In this document: piece by piece, positions 1 through 8,026 of the stretch
How positions within the stretch are numbered: position 1 is the first letter of the stretch
How the letters are laid out: each line of letters begins with the position of its first letter
Assembly (NCBI RefSeq): GCF_038008685.1
Contig: NZ_JBBOZQ010000001.1
Coordinates: 1-64,000, forward strand
DNA length: 64,000 nt
Source: Lysinibacillus sp. FSL W8-0992
GTDB taxonomy: Bacteria > Bacillota > Bacilli > Bacillales_A > Planococcaceae
Direction: 5' to 3'
The notes under the pieces: model-generated
What the model saw: only the letters and a program-made list of their open reading frames with translations
Databases searched by the model: none
What the model was told of the DNA's origin: nothing
Made by a program: the position numbers and the translations under genes

Positions 1-435
1 TACCGCTGAAATTAAATGACATCGACCTGCTTTGACACTCTCAAGTATTTCATCAGCTGCCTGTTGTTGAAGTTCCGTCAGTTGGCCTGTCCATTGGAGT
101 GGATGCTGTCTTTTTCTAAACGCTTTCTGCCCTTTCCATATTAGCAATTGCGTGCAGCTACTCACTCTGCCCATGCTTAGACAATGTCTACAATACACAC
201 ATTGTTGCTGACATTTTGAGCAATTAAACATTGTAAAGAACTGCGGCTTGTCATTATAGCAACGATTACATCTCATTTGTGGTGTTGTTTGAATACCTCC
301 TATTATATGAAGATACTTTTTATCAATGGCATGCTGTATATCACGTTTGGCAAAAGGTGAATGTTCCCTTAGCCATATACGACCTTCATGAAAGTCCCGC
401 AACGCAGGAGGCAACAGCCATCCTTTATATTTCAT
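1..435 (-). CDS. comFA: ComFA, competence DNA-uptake helicase, N-terminal part (cut by window edge)
   Basis: ComFA is the ATP-dependent helicase-like protein that helps pull transforming DNA across the membrane. Only the first 145 codons lie in the window. The translation has the family's N-terminal zinc-binding region, with cysteines in CNRCYN, CSKCQQQC and CRHC at about residues 60-90. The stretch LQWTGQLTELQQQAADEI follows, which in ComFA leads into the helicase core. The Walker motifs would lie beyond base 1. The ATG at 435 has AAAGGAG upstream with suitable spacing. It sits downstream of degV on the same strand, as in Bacillus, but a 21-bp-period array lies between the two genes. No ComK box was recognised near the start. 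Confidence 0.9.
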   Translation of the reverse strand, partial: MKYKGWLLPPALRDFHEGRIWLREHSPFAKRDIQHAIDKKYLHIIGGIQTTPQMRCNRCYNDKPQFFTMFNCSKCQQQCVYCRHCLSMGRVSSCTQLLIWKGQKAFRKRQHPLQWTGQLTELQQQAADEILESVKAGRCHLISAV

Positions 436-492
436 TCTAATTTGCTCCTTTCTTTTTGTGATAATGGTTCTAGCAGGGGGTTCTGCAGGGTT

Positions 493-765
493 ATCGGCGT
501 TTTACTCCGGTTTATCGGCGTTTTAAGCAATTCTATCGGCGATTTCTCGTGTTCTACCGGCGATTCAAGCAATTCTATCGGCGATTCCTCGTGTTTTACC
601 AGCGATTCAAGCAATTCTATCGGCGATTCCTCGTGTTTTACCGGCGATTCAAGCAATTCTATCGGCGATTCCTCGTGTTTTACCGGCGATTCACGCGCTT
701 CTATCTAAGGTTTCAACCAGGTTTACAAGCGATTCGCTCGCGCTATCAGAGATTTCTCGCCTACA
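493..765. repeat. 21-bp-period tandem array (array A), 13 units
   Basis: Thirteen consecutive 21-bp units start at 493. Most begin ATCGGCGATTC or ACCGGCGATTC. Units 3 to 10 alternate between two sub-types, one ending AAGCAATTCT and one ending CTCGTGTTTT, so a 42-bp dimer is amplified in the middle. The end units are degenerate. The array fills the gap between the degV terminator and comFA. The period is a multiple of three, so open frames pass through on both strands; I regard these as by-products. Four more arrays with the same period occur in the window. Confidence 0.93.
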
Positions 766-771
766 ATAAAT

Positions 772-810
772 AAAAAAAGTCCCTACAACAAGTTGTAGAG
801 ACTTTTTCAT
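772..810 (-). terminator. Intrinsic terminator of degV
   Basis: On the minus strand a stem of AGTCTCTACAAC pairs with GTTGTAGGGACT and is followed by a run of seven T. It lies directly after the degV stop codon. Confidence 0.9.
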
Positions 811-811
811 T

Positions 812-1654
812 TTATTTTTTTGTCCAGCCTAGTCCCATTGCGCCTTCACCTAAGTGTGTGCCAATAACTGGGCCGAAATAGCTCAATTTAAAGTTTACGT
901 TTGGGTATGTCGCAGCGAGCTGCGCTAACCATTCCTCAGCTTCTTTTTGACAGTTGCCGTGAATGACTACTGCATCCATCTTGTCATACTTGTTTGCATC
1001 TTCAGCTAGTAAGTCTTCTGCACGCTTTAGTGCTTTTTTACGTGTGCGAATTTTTTCAAATGGTACGATTACCTTATCTACAAAATGCAAAACAGGCTTT
1101 ACTTGTAATAAGCCTCCGATTAAAGCTGCTGCTGAAGATAGACGTCCCCCACGTTGTAAGTGCGCTAAGTCATCTACAATGAAGTAAGCACGAATATACT
1201 GCTTCATGTCCGCTAATGCTGCTAATATTTCTTGTGCCGAGCAACCTTCTGCCGCCATTTCAGCTGCACGTAGCACGTAAAAGCCTTGAACAGCGCAAGA
1301 AATCTCGCTGTCAAATGCGTACACATCAATACCTTCCACCATTTCTCCTGCTTGGACAGCTCCTTGATATGTACCACTTATACCACTCGATAAATGAATG
1401 GAAATTACTTCGTCATAATCATTTGCCAACTCTTCAAAGAGAGAAGCAAATTCACCAATCGGTGGCTGTGTTGTTTTAGGGAATTCTTTTGCCCCACGTA
1501 CTTTATCATAAAACTCAGAAGCAGTAATATCTACTTCCTCTGCGAATAATTCACCTGCGATGTTTACACTTAACGGAATCATACGAATGTTTAAGCGCGC
1601 GCGTTCTTCTGGCGTAATGTATGCAGTACTATCTGTTACGATTGCCGTCCTCAT
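812..1654 (-). CDS. degV: DegV family fatty-acid-binding protein
   Basis: This 280-residue DegV (EDD-fold) protein belongs to the family that binds a single fatty acid and, as FakB, presents it to the kinase FakA. The sequence shows the family's N-terminal TAIVTDSTAYI, the central TTQPPIGEF and the SSGISGTYQ motif that contacts the fatty-acid carboxylate, plus the RGGRLSSAAALIGGLL segment. Length is typical. GGAGAG precedes the ATG at 1654. It lies between comFA and the degSU genes, as degV (yviA) does in Bacillus. No fakA is in the window. The family call is firm; the exact lipid is unknown. Confidence 0.92.
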   Translation of the reverse strand: MRTAIVTDSTAYITPEERARLNIRMIPLSVNIAGELFAEEVDITASEFYDKVRGAKEFPKTTQPPIGEFASLFEELANDYDEVISIHLSSGISGTYQGAVQAGEMVEGIDVYAFDSEISCAVQGFYVLRAAEMAAEGCSAQEILAALADMKQYIRAYFIVDDLAHLQRGGRLSSAAALIGGLLQVKPVLHFVDKVIVPFEKIRTRKKALKRAEDLLAEDANKYDKMDAVVIHGNCQKEAEEWLAQLAATYPNVNFKLSYFGPVIGTHLGEGAMGLGWTKK

Positions 1655-1812
1655 TCATGTCCACTCTCCTATGTTCCAAGTTTACCTCAAAAAGAAATGA
1701 ATGTGAATTGAATTACGACCTAACGTAATTGCATCAGGATTGAATCGCTGTTCAAACGATGACGTCCACTTCACATTCATTTTCTATGTATAGTAAAGGG
1801 AAAGATTTCCCC

Positions 1813-2361
1813 TTATTGATTGCCGGTGCTAGACTTTGTGTCATCGCCAATGTAAAAGACGCTCGTCACTTTCCAAGCTCCATCCTCTTTCACAAACACC
1901 GTAACTTGACGCCCGGCACTTTCGTGTTCTACATTGGTCTCAAGTTGGAGTGAGTGCGTTGTCACATTGGCAAATACTTGAGCTTCTTCCTGTTCATACT
2001 TCGCAATAGTCACATTTGCAACATCGCGTTTCGTATCGGATTGATCAAATACTTTCTCTGCAAATACTTTATCTTCATCATAATTAAATCCTTTTGGGTT
2101 CTTAGATATCGTATTCATATATCGATGGATGTCTTTATCATTGAATGCGGCAATATATTCATCAAACGCCGCTATAATTGCTTTTTCCTCATTAGCTGGT
2201 ACATTCGTTGCTTTTTCGACTTCTCCACCCATCATTTCAAAGCCTACTGTACCATCTTCAATAACCTTTTCACGCTCTTTTGCAGTTAAATCATCTTCTT
2301 TATTGCCACAGGCAGTTAACACTAATAAGGTTAAAACTGCTAGAATACTTTTCTTTAACAT
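1813..2361 (-). CDS. Small secreted lipoprotein of unknown function
   Basis: The protein is about 182 residues. It begins MLKKSILAVLTLLVLTACGN, a lipoprotein signal peptide with a LTAC lipobox and Cys18 as the predicted lipidated residue. The mature part is acidic and contains a region (FDEYIAAFNDKDIHRYM) like the start of NTF2/SnoaL-type or DUF4878-like folds, ending in VFVKEDGAWKVTSVFYI, which also fits that fold. I do not recognise a named family. Two adjacent ATGs are possible; the one at 2361 is 7 bases from GGGAGG and is preferred. It lies between degV and degU on the same strand. Confidence 0.8.
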   Translation of the reverse strand: MLKKSILAVLTLLVLTACGNKEDDLTAKEREKVIEDGTVGFEMMGGEVEKATNVPANEEKAIIAAFDEYIAAFNDKDIHRYMNTISKNPKGFNYDEDKVFAEKVFDQSDTKRDVANVTIAKYEQEEAQVFANVTTHSLQLETNVEHESAGRQVTVFVKEDGAWKVTSVFYIGDDTKSSTGNQ

Positions 2362-2482
2362 CATAAAACCTCCCGCGCAATATTGTAGCATATAAATGCA
2401 TTAGTAGGAATTTTGTTGCGCATTTTCTACTTTTAGGTGCTTATATCATTCTTAAGACGTCTTTTAATTTAAAATGTTGCAC

Positions 2483-2538
2483 AACAAAAAAACTGCCTTA
2501 AAAACTACTTTATCTGTCAAAGTAGCTTTTAAAAACAG
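2483..2538 (-). terminator. Intrinsic terminator of degSU
   Basis: On the minus strand GCTACTTT pairs with AAAGTAGT around a seven-base loop. The stem is extended by A/T-rich flanks and followed by a T run past an outer AAGGC. It sits about 25 bases after the degU stop. Confidence 0.75.
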
Positions 2539-2560
2539 CCTTCAATTCTATACTATGCAG

Positions 2561-3235
2561 TTATCGTACTTCAACCCAACCATTTTTGATGGCTGTTACT
2601 ACAGCTTGCGTACGGTCGTTTACGTTCATTTTTTGTAAAATGCTTGAAACGTGGTTTTTAACTGTTTTTTCCGAAATAAATAGTGTCTCACCGATTGTAC
2701 GGTTAGATTGGCCATCTGTTAGTAATTGTAAAACTTCACATTCACGTTTTGTTAGTAAATGGAATGGACGACGAATCTCTGTTTGGTGGAAATTACCTTT
2801 GTTTTCATGTTCAGAAAGGCGACGGAATTCTGCTACTAAATTTTTTGTTACTTTTGGATGTAAATATGAGCCGCCATTAGCTACTACTTTAATCGCTTCT
2901 ACGATTTCGTCAGCATCCATCTCTTTTAGCATATAGCCAAGTGCACCTGATTTTAGTGCATGTGTTACATATGTTTCGTCATCATGGATAGATAGCATAA
3001 TTACTTTTGCATCTGGATATTCTGCAATTAAATCAGCTGTTGCCTCAACACCATTTTTTCCTGGCATATTGATATCCATTAAAACAACATCTGGTTGATT
3101 TTCCGCGTATAAGTTCACGACATCTGTGCCATCGTCACCTTCTGCAATTACATCAAACGTATCTTCAAAATCTAAGATGCGTTTAACTCCTTCTCGGAAT
3201 AGCTGGTGATCGTCTACAATAATAATCTTCGTCAT
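2561..3235 (-). CDS. degU: Response regulator DegU
   Basis: A 224-residue response regulator of the NarL/FixJ class. The receiver domain (1-120) has the acidic pair D8-D9, phospho-acceptor Asp54 in VLMDINMPG, and a conserved Lys in MLKEMD. A linker leads to a LuxR-type helix-turn-helix (about 155-220) with [15 protein letters not shown] and [14 protein letters not shown]. DegU controls degradative enzymes, motility, competence and biofilm genes in Bacillus. It follows degS with a 40-base gap, so the two are almost certainly co-transcribed. Length and motifs match Bacillus DegU closely. Confidence 0.96.
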   Translation of the reverse strand: MTKIIIVDDHQLFREGVKRILDFEDTFDVIAEGDDGTDVVNLYAENQPDVVLMDINMPGKNGVEATADLIAEYPDAKVIMLSIHDDETYVTHALKSGALGYMLKEMDADEIVEAIKVVANGGSYLHPKVTKNLVAEFRRLSEHENKGNFHQTEIRRPFHLLTKRECEVLQLLTDGQSNRTIGETLFISEKTVKNHVSSILQKMNVNDRTQAVVTAIKNGWVEVR

Positions 3236-3275
3236 TAGTCTTTACCCCCTAAAATTCTGCAACACATTTCTTTCT

Positions 3276-4424
3276 TTAATCTACTTCTAACGGAATTTTA
3301 AATAATACCGTGGTGCCACGATTTATCTCACTTTCAATTGAGATTGTACCATTTAATATTTCTATTCTTTCTCGCATTCCTAAAATACCAAAGGAATGAT
3401 CTTTTACGACTTTCTGGTCGAATCCAACGCCATCATCTTTTACGACAATATTTACCGCATTGTTCAACCATTCAAGTTTTACCCAAATATCCTTACATTT
3501 CCCGTGTTTCATAGCATTTGTTACACATTCCTGCACTAATCGGAAAATGGATACCTCATAATTTGATGGAATCCGTTGCTCTGTGCTTCTTGACTGAAAA
3601 TGGATTTCAACACCAGGATTATATTCGGTCACAGTCGACAAATATTTCTTTAATGTCGGCACAATTCCCAAATCATCTAGTGCCATAGGACGTAAATCAT
3701 AAATAATACGTCGCACTTCTGATAGCGCATTGCGCACTGTTTTCTTCAAATCAGCAATTTCAGCCAAAGCATATTCAATGCCCTTCTCACGATACGTTCT
3801 TTCAATTAAGTCCGTACGCATTAAGACATTGGCCAACATTTGGGCAGGTCCATCATGAATTTCTCTTGATAAACGTTTTCGCTCTTCTTCTTGCGCTGCG
3901 ATTATTCGTATACCAAAATCTTGTTTCATTTTCGCTTGTTCAAGCGCTAACCCAACATTTTTTAAATCAGAAGTTAAATAATTTAAAATAACATTTACTT
4001 GATTGACAATATGATCAGCACGTTCAATTGTATCGAGTAATCCTCTTAGACGTCGCTCTAAATCATCTCTTTTGTCGCGAAGTTGCTTTTCTTGTGTTCT
4101 AATGACGGAGAGCTTCAATTGAAAATCATGGGCCGTTTCATATGCATCTCTAACTTGTTCTTCGGTATAATTATCAAAAGCTTTACTCACTAACACAAGT
4201 CTTTGCTTAGCAAGTTGCGTGCTTTTTTCTAAAGCATCGCCTTCATCGATGACAGTTGAAATCTGTTTTCGAACAATTTCTAGCTCTTGTTGCATATCTT
4301 CAAAGCTTCTACGGCTTTGTTCACTTATAATGAAAATATCGTCTTTAGAGCTCATTATTGTTTCTAACATTCGATTGAATACGTCATCAAGCGACTTTAA
4401 ATCGAAGGTATCATTTGAAAACAT
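3276..4424 (-). CDS. degS: Sensor histidine kinase DegS
   Basis: A 382-residue cytoplasmic histidine kinase. The N-terminal part (about 1-170) has no membrane segment and is rich in coiled-coil heptads, as in the DegS sensor domain. The HisKA_3 dimerisation domain carries the phosphorylated His in REIHDGPAQML. The ATPase domain has KDDGVGFD and FGILGMRERI. DegS phosphorylates DegU, the next gene. Both length and the lack of transmembrane segments fit DegS. A candidate extended -10 promoter lies upstream at 4504-4509. Confidence 0.96.
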   Translation of the reverse strand: MFSNDTFDLKSLDDVFNRMLETIMSSKDDIFIISEQSRRSFEDMQQELEIVRKQISTVIDEGDALEKSTQLAKQRLVLVSKAFDNYTEEQVRDAYETAHDFQLKLSVIRTQEKQLRDKRDDLERRLRGLLDTIERADHIVNQVNVILNYLTSDLKNVGLALEQAKMKQDFGIRIIAAQEEERKRLSREIHDGPAQMLANVLMRTDLIERTYREKGIEYALAEIADLKKTVRNALSEVRRIIYDLRPMALDDLGIVPTLKKYLSTVTEYNPGVEIHFQSRSTEQRIPSNYEVSIFRLVQECVTNAMKHGKCKDIWVKLEWLNNAVNIVVKDDGVGFDQKVVKDHSFGILGMRERIEILNGTISIESEINRGTTVLFKIPLEVD

Positions 4425-4503
4425 AGTGTACTCCCCAGTCTAATGTCCTTATTACCACATAGTATTTTGAAAGACCAATTTCATAGAATCTAAGTCTAAA
4501 CCT

Positions 4504-4509
4504 ATTATA
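4504..4509 (-). promoter_or_regulatory. Candidate extended -10 promoter for degSU
   Basis: On the minus strand TGCTATAAT is a perfect -10 with an extended TGn element. No good -35 hexamer is visible 17 bases upstream. It is 80 bases before the degS start, in the divergent gap with yvyE. Confidence 0.45.
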
Positions 4510-4589
4510 GCATCACAATGATAAAAATTAATGCTTTTTCTTTATGAAATTTATAGCATACAACCCTACTTTAAAGGAGAATGACACAT

Positions 4590-5225
4590 ATGAGAGATAA
4601 CTATTTAACTGTAAAAGGCTATGGAGAAAGTGAAATCATAATTTCTAAATCTCGCTTTCTCACTTATATAGAACGCGCTGAAAGCGAAGAGGATGCAATG
4701 ATGTTTATTGAGCGCATAAAAAAAATGCATCATAATGCGACACATAATTGCTCAGCTTATATAATTGGGGAGCATGATCATATTCAAAAGGCAAATGATG
4801 ATGGGGAACCTAGTGGCACGGCAGGCGTCCCAATGTTAGAGGTATTAAAAAAACAAGGCTTAAAAGATACGGTCGTTGTCGTCACACGCTACTTTGGTGG
4901 CATTAAATTGGGCGGTGGCGGTCTTATTCGTGCGTACGGTAAAGCAACAACAGAGGGATTACTCGCTGCACAAGTTGTCGAACGCAAGCTACACCATCTA
5001 ATGAAAATTGTAATCGACTACACTTGGCTCGGAAAAGTAGAAAATGAGATTCGTAACTCCGCTTATGCATTAGAGGAAATTCGCTACTTGGAAGGTGTCG
5101 AAATCATTGTTTCCGTGTTAAAAGAGGAAGAAAATCAATTTATAAATTGGATTACAGAACTTACAAATGGACAAGCATCCATCTCATTCGAGAGCGCGCA
5201 ATTTATCGAATTTATTGTGAAATAA
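4590..5225 (+). CDS. yvyE: YigZ/IMPACT family protein (YvyE)
   Basis: A 211-residue YigZ/UPF0029 protein. It has the IMPACT signature DDGEPSGTAGVPMLEVL and TRYFGGIKLGGGGLIRAYG (about residues 70-115), followed by the smaller C-terminal domain of the family. The biochemical role in bacteria is not settled; an RNA- or translation-linked role is inferred from eukaryotic IMPACT. An upstream in-frame ATG at 4581 is only two bases from AAAGGAG, so the ATG at 4590 is preferred. It sits between degS and the LCP gene, the same neighbourhood as yvyE in Bacillus subtilis. Confidence 0.93.
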   Translation: MRDNYLTVKGYGESEIIISKSRFLTYIERAESEEDAMMFIERIKKMHHNATHNCSAYIIGEHDHIQKANDDGEPSGTAGVPMLEVLKKQGLKDTVVVVTRYFGGIKLGGGGLIRAYGKATTEGLLAAQVVERKLHHLMKIVIDYTWLGKVENEIRNSAYALEEIRYLEGVEIIVSVLKEEENQFINWITELTNGQASISFESAQFIEFIVK

Positions 5226-5370
5226 ATAGTTTTAATTGTCTAATGCTGAAGGTCCATAGTATAATTTTAATATTGAGCTAACTTACTCAGTTACGCCACT
5301 GTGCTAATTTGAATAAATTTTAGTTCAATCACGTAATTATTCCCAAAATCAAGAGGAGAATATACCAGAC

Positions 5371-6426
5371 ATGAAAAGAACGAATGTAAAAAGGAAAAAG
5401 AGGACTTCTAAAGCTTCTTTAATAATAAAAGTAGCATTACTACTTGTTGCTAGTTTCCTAATTTGCGTTACGGCCTACGGAGTCTATATTACAAAGCAAG
5501 CCGAACACGCTGCAAACTCAGCACATGAAGAATTAGAAGGTCGCGATGTTTCTACACTAAGAGAAGAAAAAGTAGAACCGGTTCATGATAATGTTTCTAT
5601 TTTATTTGTAGGTGTTGATGATAGTGAAAATCGTGGGCAAGGTTCTGATCACTCACGTTCAGATGCACTGATTTTAGCTACATTAAACAACAATACAAAA
5701 ACGATTAAAATGTTAAGTATTCCTCGTGATTCTTACGTTAATATTCCTTCAGTAGGATATAAAGATAAAATCACGCATGCACATGCTTTAGGTGGTACGC
5801 TGGCAACAATTGAAACGGTTGAAGGACTGCTAGATATTCCAATCGACTACTATGTGCGCATGAACTTCAATGCATTTATTGATGTTGTCGACGCATTAGG
5901 TGGCATTGAAGCTGAAGTACCATATGCTCTACATGAAAAAGATGAATTTGATCGTAATACGATTAATTTAAAACCAGGTTTACAACATTTAAGTGGTAGT
6001 CAAGCACTTGCACTAGCACGTACACGTAAACAAGATAATGATATCCAACGTGGTATTCGACAACAAGAAATTTTAACAGCAATTACAAATAAAGTAGCTT
6101 CAGTCGGTTCGATTACAAAGTATGACGATGTCATAAAGGCGATTGGCGATAATATGAAAACAAATATGACATTTAGTGAAATGAAATCATTCCTGTCTTA
6201 TTTAAAACAAGGTAAACCACGCATCGATTCGTTAACTTTAGATGGTAGCGATGATATGTCTACAGGCGTTTACTATTATCAATTAGACCAACAATCAGTT
6301 GATGATGTGTCACAAATTCTTAAAAACCATCTTGCTTTAAAATCATCTTCTACTTTAACAAATAATAATACAGATAAAGATAATGCAGCTGGCGACGACA
6401 GTTCGACTAACGAGTCAGCACAATAA
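5371..6426 (+). CDS. lytR: LCP (LytR-CpsA-Psr) family wall-polymer ligase
   Basis: A 351-residue membrane protein: a basic N-terminus, one transmembrane segment at about residues 15-37, then an extracellular LCP domain. LCP hallmarks are SRSDALILATLN, IPRDSYVNIP, YVRMNFNAFIDVVDALGGIE and LALARTRKQDNDIQRGIRQQ, with the conserved Arg and Asp residues that bind pyrophosphate-lipid substrates. The family transfers teichoic acids or other undecaprenyl-linked polymers onto peptidoglycan. The C-terminal 25 residues are a low-complexity Ser/Thr/Asn tail. The gene converges on tagO, whose product starts such polymers. Which paralogue (TagT, TagU or TagV-like) it is cannot be settled here. Confidence 0.92.
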   Translation: MKRTNVKRKKRTSKASLIIKVALLLVASFLICVTAYGVYITKQAEHAANSAHEELEGRDVSTLREEKVEPVHDNVSILFVGVDDSENRGQGSDHSRSDALILATLNNNTKTIKMLSIPRDSYVNIPSVGYKDKITHAHALGGTLATIETVEGLLDIPIDYYVRMNFNAFIDVVDALGGIEAEVPYALHEKDEFDRNTINLKPGLQHLSGSQALALARTRKQDNDIQRGIRQQEILTAITNKVASVGSITKYDDVIKAIGDNMKTNMTFSEMKSFLSYLKQGKPRIDSLTLDGSDDMSTGVYYYQLDQQSVDDVSQILKNHLALKSSSTLTNNNTDKDNAAGDDSSTNESAQ

Positions 6427-6438
6427 ATCTTTTCAAAA

Positions 6439-6480
6439 CAACCAGTTGCCGGTATTTAACCGGTGACTGGTTGTTTTTTT
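6439..6480 (+). terminator. Intrinsic terminator of the LCP gene
   Basis: CAACCAGTTGCCGG pairs with CCGGTGACTGGTTG around TATTTAA and is followed by seven T, just after the stop codon. Confidence 0.92.
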
Positions 6481-6540
6481 GTCTGCTCATGGTAGTTCCT
6501 TTTATTATTGCCTTTGATAGTCATACGATACAAGGAGTTG

Positions 6541-6645
6541 ATTCCGCGCTTCATGGTACTGATTCCGCGCTTCGGCATCGTTTTTCCGCGTTTCAAGGGA
6601 TTATTTCCGCGCTTTAGATCCATATTTCCGCGAAGCCAAGCTTTC
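6541..6645. repeat. 21-bp-period tandem array (array E), five units
   Basis: Five units of exactly 21 bp, each beginning ATTCCGCG or TTTCCGCG. The rest of each unit differs, so only the seven-base core TTCCGCG and the spacing are conserved. It lies between the convergent terminators of the LCP gene and tagO, so it is probably little transcribed. Confidence 0.85.
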
Positions 6646-6673
6646 CGAGATAGCGATACATGGAAAAATCTCC

Positions 6674-6727
6674 GCAAAAAAAGACTGAAGACAAACTCAA
6701 AATCCCTTTGAGTTTGTCTTCAGTCTG
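6674..6727 (-). terminator. Intrinsic terminator of tagO (20-bp perfect stem)
   Basis: A perfect 20-bp inverted repeat (6682-6701 with 6707-6726) has a five-base loop and, on the minus strand, a seven-T run. It shares 16 of 20 arm bases with the hairpin at 34229-34272. Confidence 0.92.
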
Positions 6728-6757
6728 AGCAACCACACAGTATGGTTGGTTCTAATG

Positions 6758-7801
6758 TTATTTATTAAAAATCCGCATGAAATTTAATAGCGGTTTATAG
6801 TTTTTACCTGCAAGGCCAATAATCTCAACGAAAATTTCAATGGCGATTAAAATAACCGTAATAAGCAAAATTGCTCCCCATAATTTAGCCATTGAGAAGA
6901 TAATGGCAGCTAAGCCGAACATCATCGCAATGCCATAAATAATAAGTACTGTTTGACGATGAGTAAAGCCCATATCCAATAATCGATGATGTAAATGCGA
7001 TTTATCTGGATCTGACCATTTTTTCTTCATACGTAAACGACGAACAATTGCAAAGAATGTATCAGAAATCGGTACACCTAGCATAATAACTGGGATAATT
7101 AACGAAATGATTGTAAAGTTTTTATATCCTAATAATGCTAATACAGAAATCATAAATCCTAAAAATAATGCCCCAGTATCACCCATGAAGATTTTTGCTG
7201 GATGGAAGTTATAAAATAGGAAACCAATTGTTGCTGCAGCTAAAATTGCTGCAAAGGCTAATACGAACATATCGCCCATTATAAAAGCCATACCTGATAA
7301 TGTGATTAGTGCAATAGAAGAAACACCTGCAGCTAAACCGTCTAAGCCATCAATTAAGTTAATCGCATTTGTAATACCAACAATCCATAATATAGTAAAT
7401 GGAATACTTAAGAAACCAAAATCTAATTGCCCACCAAATGGCAAGTTAATAAAGTCAATTTGAATACCGCCTACAAAAATAACGACAAGGGCAGCAACAA
7501 CTTGGCCAAGCATTTTTGCCTTTGCGGAAATTTCGCGCATATCATCAATGACACCAGTTGCTACAATGATACAAGCTCCGATAATAATCGCTAAACTATT
7601 TTCACCTTGTGGCTGTATGAACGCCAACCCTATTAAAAACGCAAGGAAAATCGCAAGACCACCAAGCCTTGGCATTATGCGTGCATGTACTTTTCGATAG
7701 TTTGGCGCGTCAACGGCACCAATTCTAAACGCTAAACGTTTAACTAGTGGAGTTAACAAAATGGAAGCAACGAATGCTGCTATTAAAGACACGTAAAGCA
7801 T
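6758..7801 (-). CDS. tagO: TagO, UDP-GlcNAc:undecaprenyl-phosphate GlcNAc-1-phosphate transferase
   Basis: About 347 residues with roughly ten or eleven transmembrane helices, of the MraY/WecA/TagO family. It has MPRLGGLAIFLAF, the metal-binding region IDDMREISAKAK, NAINLIDGLDGLAAG, FMGDTGALFLGF and the cytoplasmic HLHHRLLDMG typical of the WecA/TagO branch. TagO transfers GlcNAc-1-phosphate to undecaprenyl phosphate and so starts teichoic acids and secondary cell wall polymers. The start at 7801 is chosen because the G-rich ribosome-binding site lies inside the five extra codons of the ATG at 7816. It converges on the LCP ligase gene and is divergent from secA2. Confidence 0.93.
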   Translation of the reverse strand: MLYVSLIAAFVASILLTPLVKRLAFRIGAVDAPNYRKVHARIMPRLGGLAIFLAFLIGLAFIQPQGENSLAIIIGACIIVATGVIDDMREISAKAKMLGQVVAALVVIFVGGIQIDFINLPFGGQLDFGFLSIPFTILWIVGITNAINLIDGLDGLAAGVSSIALITLSGMAFIMGDMFVLAFAAILAAATIGFLFYNFHPAKIFMGDTGALFLGFMISVLALLGYKNFTIISLIIPVIMLGVPISDTFFAIVRRLRMKKKWSDPDKSHLHHRLLDMGFTHRQTVLIIYGIAMMFGLAAIIFSMAKLWGAILLITVILIAIEIFVEIIGLAGKNYKPLLNFMRIFNK

Positions 7802-8026
7802 GTCTCTCCCCCTCAAAAAAATAATCTACATTTGAATCCAATTTGATTATAGCATGAACAAGCTCTGAAATATACTTTTTCTATTCATTTTCCACCTTTT
7901 CACAATTTACATTTTTCTCTATTATTCTACTTGTATTACTTAATGTCAAATGTAGTCATCATTCGTAAAATTTGATAGAATAATGAGGTGTCTAGCATTT
8001 AGACAACTTTAAAGGAGCGTAAATTC

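Noticed and set aside
1794..1814. AAGGGAAA/TTTCCCCTT hairpin as terminator of the lipoprotein gene
   Set aside because: The loop would be only two bases and no T run follows on the minus strand.
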